This document shows, piece by piece, positions 17,811-23,536 of a DNA stretch of 31,449 nucleotides. Position 1 is the stretch's first letter, and each line of letters starts with the position of its first letter. The DNA is from an uncultured Lachnospiraceae bacterium (lineage in GTDB: Bacteria > Bacillota > Clostridia > Lachnospirales > Lachnospiraceae), in NCBI GenBank assembly GCA_910577765.1, contig CAJTOV010000024.1, positions 1-31,449 of the forward strand. The letters are read 5' to 3'. The notes under the pieces were generated by a model, which was not told the origin of the DNA, did no database searches, and worked only from the letters and a program-made list of their open reading frames with translations. The position numbers and the translations under genes are program-made.

Positions 17811-19724
17811 TCACCACCTGATTGTCATGTCCACGGAACCGGCAGAGATCACATCGTTCTGCTGCAGCCGTCTTTTCTGGTGAATGGGAACCTGGTTGAC
17901 CTGGGTTCCGTTGGTTGTTTCCAGATCCGTCACATACATGTTCTGTCCGTCCCATTCCAGCACAAAATGCTGGCGGGACATACGCTTGTCGTCAAAATAC
18001 AGGTTGCAGATCTGGGCCCTTCCTACGATAAAGCTGCCGTTCATATGAAGGGTCATGTCCTCCGGACGGTTTCCCTTGACACTGACCCGCAGATAGAAGG
18101 GCATGCCCTTTTCCTCCTGAATGGACACATGCTTATGAAGCTCCACATCCGCTGCCATCACCGGTTTGCCGTCCACATAGACCACACCCCGGCCCTGCTT
18201 TACCTTCTGCATGGCCCGGAGAATCACCGCCGCCAGGGCCGCTGCCGCCAGAATCAGTCCGATCCAGTACCAGTCCTTCACTGCCTGAAAGATCCGGGTC
18301 ATCAGAGGCCGCTGCTCTACCCGGATGGTCTTCTGGTTCTCCACCGGATTCTGTTCCATGGAGCTGTCCCGGATTCCCGGACAGCTTATGGTGTATCTGC
18401 CCGGCTCCAGGTCCTCGGAAAAGGACAGAAGCATCCGCCCCGGAATCTCCTTGTCTGTGGCCACGCTTAACACAGGGATCACGGTGCCGGAATCCTCCTC
18501 CCCGTCCTCCGGTTCCCCGTTCTCTGCGTCCTGGTCCTCTTCTTCCTGGTCCTCTTTATCCTTGTCGTCTTTATCCGAATCTTTGTCTTTTTTCTTTTTA
18601 CTCTTTTTTAAGTCACGGCGGGTGATCACGTAGCTGGAAGGATTGTCCGCTCCCTCCACGGCCTCAGAGAATTCCACGGCGATCTGGGCATCCCCGGTCT
18701 GTTCCGCAAAGACCAGTCTGGGTGCCTCCTCATCCCGGATATGCCGGGACACCATTACCTCCCGGCTTACGGTCCGGTTGTCCCCGGTTCTTAAGGAAAC
18801 GTTTTCCATCCGGTTGGTCTGCCGGTTGCTTCCGCTTCTCCACTCCAGAACCTCCCCTGCTGCCATATAGGCCGGGAAGGTGTCCAGAAGGGAAGGGGCC
18901 TGCTGGTCATCAAACACCGTCAGGGTGCCTCCGGAGGTTCTGGCAAACTCCCCGAAGCTGTTGATATGTTCCCGCGCCGTATCCTTCATGGCAAAGGCGT
19001 AGGCGGGAATTCCCGTCTTCTTAAGACACTCCTGGGCCTCATTGACCCCGGTGCTGCCGATATTAAAGTCCTCCCCGTCGGAGATCACCAGCAGGACTCT
19101 CCGCCGGCAGACCTCCGGGGCCACCTGGGCTGCCCGGTCCGACGCCATCCGCACGGCCTCGAACATCAGGGTTCTCTCATCCTTGTTGGCCAGACTCTCC
19201 AGCACGGCCCGGGTCTCCTCCGGGCTGTGTTCCTCCGCCAGTTTCAGCTCCACCGTCTCCCCGAAGGTGTACAGCGCCATCCGGTCCTGGGCATTGATCT
19301 TTCCTTCAAAGCTGCGGATTGCCTCCTTGACTCCCCGGAAATAAGAATCCGGCATGGAATTGGACACATCCAGAAGAATATAATAGTATACCGGCTCCCC
19401 GGTCTGGGCGAAGGTGGTCTTGCCTTCATAAGTCAGACTCTCCTGCCCCAGGAAGGCTTCCATTCCTTCCTCCGGCCAGCCGGAACCGTAGACCGTCACC
19501 TCCGGCAGGTTCACATAGACCTGTTCTATGGCAGGCGGGTTCACGTCCCCGGTTTCCTGGCCGTTCTGGACGGCTGTTGTCTGGCTGTTCTGGTCCGTCT
19601 GGCTTTCCCCGGCCACCTGGCCGTTTTGGGCTGTCGTCTCATCCCCGTAACACACCCCGGCCTGGGCCAGAAGGCATGCAGCCAGTATCGCGGCTGCCAG
19701 CAAATGTTTTACCCGTTTTCCCAT
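17811..19724 (-). CDS. Secreted VWA domain, transmembrane, cytoplasmic FHA protein
   Basis: This 637-residue protein has a signal-like N-terminus (~5-27), an extracellular von Willebrand A domain (~110-290) with MIDAS residues D119-x-S121-x-S123 and VISDGED around D216, an Ig-like region interrupted by a highly charged Lys/Asp/Glu tract (373-412), one membrane segment (~485-504) and a C-terminal FHA domain (~565-635; IVGRA, MSRQHF, TTNGTQVN). The VWA domain would bind protein partners outside while the FHA reads phosphothreonine inside, so it may carry a signal across the membrane. An upstream TTG at 19742 is in frame, but ATG 19724 has GAGAGGG just before it. The start overlaps the upstream FHA gene by 16 bp. 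Confidence 0.9.
   Translation of the reverse strand: MGKRVKHLLAAAILAACLLAQAGVCYGDETTAQNGQVAGESQTDQNSQTTAVQNGQETGDVNPPAIEQVYVNLPEVTVYGSGWPEEGMEAFLGQESLTYEGKTTFAQTGEPVYYYILLDVSNSMPDSYFRGVKEAIRSFEGKINAQDRMALYTFGETVELKLAEEHSPEETRAVLESLANKDERTLMFEAVRMASDRAAQVAPEVCRRRVLLVISDGEDFNIGSTGVNEAQECLKKTGIPAYAFAMKDTAREHINSFGEFARTSGGTLTVFDDQQAPSLLDTFPAYMAAGEVLEWRSGSNRQTNRMENVSLRTGDNRTVSREVMVSRHIRDEEAPRLVFAEQTGDAQIAVEFSEAVEGADNPSSYVITRRDLKKSKKKKDKDSDKDDKDKEDQEEEDQDAENGEPEDGEEDSGTVIPVLSVATDKEIPGRMLLSFSEDLEPGRYTISCPGIRDSSMEQNPVENQKTIRVEQRPLMTRIFQAVKDWYWIGLILAAAALAAVILRAMQKVKQGRGVVYVDGKPVMAADVELHKHVSIQEEKGMPFYLRVSVKGNRPEDMTLHMNGSFIVGRAQICNLYFDDKRMSRQHFVLEWDGQNMYVTDLETTNGTQVNQVPIHQKRRLQQNDVISAGSVDMTIRW
18489..18608 (-). 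repeat. Low-complexity charged tract inside the VWA-FHA gene
   Basis: About 40 codons read as a lysine-rich run followed by alternating Lys/Asp and then Glu/Asp-rich residues (373-412 of the VWA protein). The DNA is a purine-rich tract on the coding strand with GAx and AAx codon repeats, a kind of sequence prone to slippage. It lies on the predicted outside, within an Ig-like segment. Confidence 0.7.
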
Positions 19725-20299
19725 GTTCTTCCCTCTCTGCAAAATGCCACAAATTCAAACTGACTGGTGCCTGCCCCGATCTGGTCCCCGGTCTTTAACT
19801 CCACGGCTCCCTGAAGCGTTTCCCCGTTGATGTAGGCCAGGTTTCCCGGCTGCTGGACCGCAAAAAACGCATTTTTCCGGTCATCATAGACCACGGCACA
19901 CACCGGCTCCCGGCCCAGGCTCTTGTCCTCCATCACCGGAATATCCAGCCTGTAGTCCCGGCCCATCCGGTTAAAGCCCTGATGGAGGCGCCAGTCCCGG
20001 CCGCGCTCCGGCCCGGAGACACAGACCAGCCACCCTACGATCAGGTCTGCCCCCTTCTCCTCCTGATAGAAACGGACGGTCTTGTCATCATCCTCCACCG
20101 GCGCTGCCATACTGCCTGCCCCTGCCGGACTCACCGGCTTTAAGGCCATGGTCCTGTCGTCACCGGCAGAGCTTCTGTAGTCCAGGGATACCCCGCTGAC
20201 GGTTTTCTCGTCATCGTCTGCCAGGATTCCGCAGTGGGGACACTGGGAATATCTGGTGTCATCAAAAAAATGTCCTTTGCTGCACTTTACAATGGCCAT
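19709..20299 (-). CDS. Cytoplasmic zinc-ribbon plus FHA-like protein
   Basis: The 196-residue protein shares its layout with the protein at 9480-10205: an N-terminal ribbon (CSKGHFFDDTRYSQCPHC, residues 6-23), a linker with DDEKTVS and DDDKTVRFY, and an FHA-like domain (~88-190) beginning VGWLVCVSG. The FHA core is weaker: NRMGRD is present, but the phosphothreonine-binding SRxH motif becomes SLGREPV. The linker threonines in DDEKTV and DDDKTV are repeated and would suit a kinase target; a similar DNDKTVSYY occurs in the 9480-10205 protein. The ATG at 20299 follows GGAGGAG. It is the second gene of the operon, 15 bp after the first phosphatase. Confidence 0.85.
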   Translation of the reverse strand: MAIVKCSKGHFFDDTRYSQCPHCGILADDDEKTVSGVSLDYRSSAGDDRTMALKPVSPAGAGSMAAPVEDDDKTVRFYQEEKGADLIVGWLVCVSGPERGRDWRLHQGFNRMGRDYRLDIPVMEDKSLGREPVCAVVYDDRKNAFFAVQQPGNLAYINGETLQGAVELKTGDQIGAGTSQFEFVAFCREGRTWENG

Positions 20300-20314
20300 G
20301 TTCTCTCCTCCGTA

Positions 20315-21037
20315 TTACAGCCACACCGCAATGGCTGAATAATTGTCCATGTCGGTATTCTTTCCGTTTTTCAGAATCACTTCCTGCATAAGCCGGACCC
20401 AGTGCTCCGGGGACTCTGCCTTCTTTAACAGTGCCTCCATTTTCTTCTCCTCGATCAGCTCCCAGAACCCGTCGGAGCACAGAAGAAATGCCTGCTGTCC
20501 GGTCCGCGCAACCGGCTCCGACTCCTGGTAGTTGACCTCATCCATCTCGATTCCCAGCACCCGCAGCAGACGGTTCCGGTCCGGATGGTGCCGGATCTCC
20601 CGTTCCTTAAGCCTGCCTACGGATACCAGCATCTGGGGCACGCTGTGGTCCAGGGTCCGCTCCTTTAACCGGCCCCGCTGGAAGTAATACAGCCTGGAAT
20701 CGCCAATATGGCCCCACCGGACAGAATCCTCCTGGACCACAAGGGCAACCATGGTGGTCTTCATATCCATGCAGGACCGTTCCTCATTCTGGTAGCGGGT
20801 GATGGTGGCCTGGGCACTCTCAAAGGCCTCTTTCAGAAAATCCCTCCGGTCCTCCATCTCTACATATTTCAATATGGAGGAATCCACGGCAATCTGGGAC
20901 GCCACCTCCCCCTTTCCGTGGCCTCCAAGACCATCGGCCAGCACGAAACAGTAATTCTCACCATCCTCATACATTCCTATATTGTCTTCGTTGTTTGGCC
21001 TGGTTCCGCTGTCGCTGAACATCGAAAACTTAACCAT
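20315..21037 (-). CDS. PP2C-family Ser/Thr phosphatase, first gene of the operon
   Basis: The 240-residue soluble protein is a PP2C phosphatase with the standard motifs in order: SDSGTRPNNED (8-18), ADGLGGHGKGE (34-44), HIGDSRLYYF, LLCSDGFWEL and the closing MDNYSAIAVWL. It matches the compact bacterial Stp/PrpC size. As the promoter-proximal gene it may be made in the largest amount. Stp phosphatases usually pair with PASTA kinases; here the partner kinases lie several genes downstream on the same transcript. The ATG at 21037 follows AAGGGGGAAG. The leader from the predicted promoter is about 45 nt. Confidence 0.94.
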   Translation of the reverse strand: MVKFSMFSDSGTRPNNEDNIGMYEDGENYCFVLADGLGGHGKGEVASQIAVDSSILKYVEMEDRRDFLKEAFESAQATITRYQNEERSCMDMKTTMVALVVQEDSVRWGHIGDSRLYYFQRGRLKERTLDHSVPQMLVSVGRLKEREIRHHPDRNRLLRVLGIEMDEVNYQESEPVARTGQQAFLLCSDGFWELIEEKKMEALLKKAESPEHWVRLMQEVILKNGKNTDMDNYSAIAVWL

Positions 21038-21090
21038 ATCTTCCCCCTTGTCACCCCTGCACCAGAGGCGGTTTTTGTCTAATCAAATAA

Positions 21091-21118
21091 ATTATATCAT
21101 CATCTGAAAGATTGTCAA
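21091..21118 (-). promoter_or_regulatory. Strong sigma-A-type promoter for the 14-gene operon
   Basis: On the minus strand a perfect TTGACA (21113-21118) and a perfect TATAAT (21091-21096) are 16 bp apart, with the first phosphatase gene starting about 54 bp after the -10 box. No other good promoter was seen within the 21-kb run, so the operon may depend on it. The AT-rich stretch upstream carries palindromes that could be operators. Confidence 0.8.
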
Positions 21119-21176
21119 TTTAAATTAATCATTAATGATAATTATATTTTATCAGAAATAATGTATTATAATTGAC
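21114..21176. promoter_or_regulatory. Candidate operator: palindromes between divergent genes
   Basis: A perfect 12-bp palindrome, ATCATTAATGAT, lies at 21128-21139. A second inverted repeat pairs GTCAATT (21114-21120) with AATTGAC (21170-21176); its left arm overlaps the -35 box of the operon promoter and its right arm sits next to the XRE gene's ribosome-binding site. The neighbouring XRE protein is the obvious candidate binder, but binding is inference. A TATAAT at 21167-21172 on the plus strand is too close to the XRE start to leave a normal leader. Confidence 0.4.
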
Positions 21177-21190
21177 ACGGAGGAACCATC

Positions 21191-21487
21191 ATGATCATAA
21201 GAACAGCTGAAAAAATCAAAGAATTACGACAAAAAAACAACATGACCCAATCGGATCTGGCCCGCAAGCTGTACGTAACCCGTTCCAGTGTCAATGCCTG
21301 GGAGATGGCCGTCTCAATCCCTTCCACCGAAAAGCTTACTGACCTTTGTGCCATCCTCCACACCACTGCCGATTATCTGCTGGGTCTTGATACGTCCGAA
21401 AAACTTCCTGTAGACCAGTACAACGAAACAGAAAAAGAAATTCTTTACCGGCTGGTACGGTACTTTGACGAGACACGCAGGACGTAA
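21191..21487 (+). CDS. XRE-family helix-turn-helix regulator
   Basis: The 98-residue protein is a small Cro/C1-type DNA-binding protein. The HTH spans residues ~7-62 (KIKELRQKNNMTQSDLARKL, then VTRSSVNAWEMAVSIPS and LCAILHTTADYLLG), the usual pattern for this family. The last ~35 residues are a short helical tail. The ATG at 21191 follows GGAGGA at ideal spacing. It is divergent from the phosphatase/kinase operon, with 153 bp between the two starts, so it may control that operon, itself, or both. It converges on the pRiA4b-like gene across a shared terminator. Confidence 0.93.
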   Translation: MIIRTAEKIKELRQKNNMTQSDLARKLYVTRSSVNAWEMAVSIPSTEKLTDLCAILHTTADYLLGLDTSEKLPVDQYNETEKEILYRLVRYFDETRRT

Positions 21488-21510
21488 ATCACCGCCCCGG
21501 CCGGGGATGC

Positions 21511-21557
21511 AAACAGGCAGCTGCACCGCCGGAATCCGGCATGCAGCTGCCTGTTTT
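21511..21557. terminator. Bidirectional intrinsic terminator
   Basis: A 15-bp perfect outer stem (21511-21525 with 21542-21556) encloses a 5-bp GCCGG/CCGGC inner stem with an AAT loop. It is followed by TTTT on the plus strand; on the minus strand the outer arm ends in TTT. It separates the convergent XRE gene and pRiA4b-like gene and touches the stop codon of the latter. Confidence 0.8.
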
Positions 21558-23274
21558 ATCGCTCTATGATCCTTCCTCTGTACCGGAGACTCCGTGTATG
21601 GACCCGCACCTGGTCCACCAGCCTGCCCCATTCCTCCCACACATCTGCTTCCGGCTGTTTCGGACTCTTCTCCCGAATCCACCCGGTCAGCTCCCGGGTC
21701 CCGTATCCCCAGGCAAGCATCCCCCACAGCTCCACCAGGCAGCGGCCGGCGGCACTGGCCCCAAGGCCCAGGGGCCCCTGCAGAAACTGCCGCAGCTTCT
21801 GGTACCAGGGATTCCCGGAAGGATACCCGTCCCGGCTGCACATATGGATTTCCTCTGCCTCCGGAATGGAGAATTCCCAGGACTCCTGGAGCTTCTCCAG
21901 CCGCTGCCAGACATGATCCTTCATGGCAGCCTTTGCCACCACCCTGCCTTCCAGAAGGACACAGGGATTGCTCCTGTCCGGAATATCCTGAAACACCCTG
22001 GTAAAGTCCGCTTCATCCAGGTAAAAACCCGGTTTCTTCCCATACAGGGTCTGTACCACCTGTACAGGGGAAACTCCGTAAATCACCGCGTGCATCTCCA
22101 GACACTCCAGAAGCCACAACGCCTGCTTCCTGCGTGCTTCAAAGGCCGGGGTACAGATCTGCCGGTACCGGTCTGCCGCCTGGGGCGGTACCTCCACCTG
22201 GTCGTTGTCATAGACAGCCAGGTAACCGGAGGCGGAAAGCCGTTCCAGACACCCCAGCTCCTCCGGGGAGGGCCTGTAGCGTCCTCCTGCTGCGGCTGCC
22301 TGCTCCCAGGCCCGGATGGTGTCGTCATCCAGCACCAGGAAGCAGGGCTCCATGACCTGCGTCTCCAGCAGCCGCTCCGCCACCTGGGCTGCCAGCACTT
22401 CCCGGTCCGTACCGGCCTGCTGGGCGACTTCCAGATCCCTGGCCAGGTTCCGCAGAAACTCCCGGCCTCCCAGCAGAAGAAGCTGGGGCAGGGACAGACG
22501 GCCGGTGGCGGAAGGCTCCTGGCCTCCGTCCTCCGGCTCCTCCCCGGCTGCCTCCAGGGCCAGGCCGAAATGCAGCTCCGTCTCGCCTCTTAAGACCCGC
22601 TCCAGATCCTCGGTCATTCCGTCCCCGTACTTTTCCCGGAAGACCTCCGCCGCCTTCAGAAGATAGGACTCGGCAGAGTATTTGATCTTCTGGGGATCAT
22701 TCTCCGGCTGTGCCCAGCCTGCAAGGCCAGGCCTCCCGGCCTGATGCTCCCGGCGGATCTCCTCCCGGCTTTTGCAGGCAGAAGGCCGCTGCCGGCCTGT
22801 AACGTAGTGAACCGTATACTTCTTTTTCAGCTCCTCATTGATCCTTCCGGCTGTCTCCTCAAGGTCCTTTCCACGGGCCTTCCCTTCCACATCCCGTATT
22901 TCCGTGATACAGGGCCAGGGCTTTCCGTCCTCCATACGGCCTTCAACCGTCACCCGCAGCTTCCACTTTCTCCCTGCTCCGCAGTAGAAGCTGAACCAGT
23001 CCTCCTGGTCCAGAAGCTCGTCAATATAGAACTCCGCAGCCTCCCCGGTGCTGTAATTAACCCTGCGCATGTCCCTCCGGCTTTCCCAGCCCTCATAGAG
23101 CCGCAGCTTCCGCCGGTAAAACTCGAAGATAAATTCCTCCCCGATGTCAATGCCCATAACATCCGTCAGAATCAGGCTCAGCTGGGAATAGGTGATTCCC
23201 CCTGGAACCACACATCTCCACCATGTAGCCGGCTTGTACCGTTTGATTCCGATCCGCAACTGGTAAGCTTTCAT
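21556..23274 (-). CDS. Long pRiA4b ORF-3-like domain protein
   Basis: The 572-residue protein begins with a plasmid pRiA4b ORF-3-like domain (residues ~1-170): MKAYQLRIGIKRYKPATWWR, then TYSQLSLILTDVMGI and a WFSFYCGAGRKWKLRV strand. The domain's function is not established. The remaining ~400 residues are mostly helical, with no motif I recognise. Most pRiA4b ORF-3 proteins are near 180-200 residues, so this one has a large added region. A GTG start at 23334 is possible, but ATG 23274 is preceded by AGGAGG at good spacing and begins exactly at the domain. It has its own promoter and is divergent from the cooS operon. Confidence 0.85.
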   Translation of the reverse strand: MKAYQLRIGIKRYKPATWWRCVVPGGITYSQLSLILTDVMGIDIGEEFIFEFYRRKLRLYEGWESRRDMRRVNYSTGEAAEFYIDELLDQEDWFSFYCGAGRKWKLRVTVEGRMEDGKPWPCITEIRDVEGKARGKDLEETAGRINEELKKKYTVHYVTGRQRPSACKSREEIRREHQAGRPGLAGWAQPENDPQKIKYSAESYLLKAAEVFREKYGDGMTEDLERVLRGETELHFGLALEAAGEEPEDGGQEPSATGRLSLPQLLLLGGREFLRNLARDLEVAQQAGTDREVLAAQVAERLLETQVMEPCFLVLDDDTIRAWEQAAAAGGRYRPSPEELGCLERLSASGYLAVYDNDQVEVPPQAADRYRQICTPAFEARRKQALWLLECLEMHAVIYGVSPVQVVQTLYGKKPGFYLDEADFTRVFQDIPDRSNPCVLLEGRVVAKAAMKDHVWQRLEKLQESWEFSIPEAEEIHMCSRDGYPSGNPWYQKLRQFLQGPLGLGASAAGRCLVELWGMLAWGYGTRELTGWIREKSPKQPEADVWEEWGRLVDQVRVHTRSLRYRGRIIER

Positions 23275-23342
23275 CCGTACACTCCTCCTGCTCCCTGCCC
23301 CATTCACGCTTTGTCGCCTGCGGCTTCTTTCCACTCCCCACC

Positions 23343-23371
23343 ATTATATGCCATATTCCTTTTCGATACAA
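23343..23371 (-). promoter_or_regulatory. Sigma-A-type promoter for the pRiA4b-like gene
   Basis: Minus strand TTGTAT (23366-23371), 17-bp spacer, TATAAT (23343-23348). The start codon chosen for the gene lies about 70 bp downstream, which supports the ATG at 23274 over the upstream GTG. Confidence 0.7.
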
Positions 23372-23400
23372 GGAGAAACGAAAATATTTACCAATTATCA

Positions 23401-23429
23401 TTGAAAAACCCATGGTTTTATAGTAAAAT
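23401..23429 (+). promoter_or_regulatory. Sigma-A-type promoter for the cooS operon
   Basis: Plus strand TTGAAA (23401-23406), 17-bp spacer, TAAAAT (23424-23429). Transcription from here would give a leader of about 100 nt before cooS. It is back to back with the promoter of the pRiA4b-like gene, about 30 bp away. Confidence 0.65.
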
Positions 23430-23439
23430 TACACAGAAA

Positions 23440-23499
23440 GGTGCCGTTCCATAACGCACCCCGTTCCTCATAACCAGTACGGTTCCGGGGCTTCCCGGA
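23440..23499 (+). promoter_or_regulatory. Structured leader of the cooS operon
   Basis: The ~100-nt leader is unusually GC-rich for an intergenic region. It has a 6-bp stem TCCGGG/CCCGGA with a GCTT loop (23484-23499) and a weaker GGTGC/GCACC pair (23440-23460). It matches no riboswitch class that I can recognise and could affect translation or mRNA stability. Evidence is limited to base pairing. Confidence 0.35.
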
Positions 23500-23536
23500 C
23501 AGTACCGCAATCACACCATCCCCAGGAGGTACAACA

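Noticed and set aside
17607..19763. Plus-strand frames (287 and 265 codons) opposite the VWA and kinase genes
   Set aside because: Antisense shadows; the minus-strand genes have clear domains and start sites.
21167..21177. TATAAT and TTGACA on the plus strand just before the XRE gene
   Set aside because: The TATAAT would start transcription inside the ribosome-binding site, and the TTGACA has no -10 box before the ATG.
21541..22593. 350-codon plus-strand frame opposite the pRiA4b-like gene
   Set aside because: Proline/leucine/glutamine-rich shadow of the real gene on the other strand, with no ribosome-binding site.
23275..23334. GTG-initiated 20-residue extension of the pRiA4b-like protein
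   Set aside because: It lacks a ribosome-binding site at its GTG, is basic and unlike the domain start, and the ATG at 23274 has AGGAGG.
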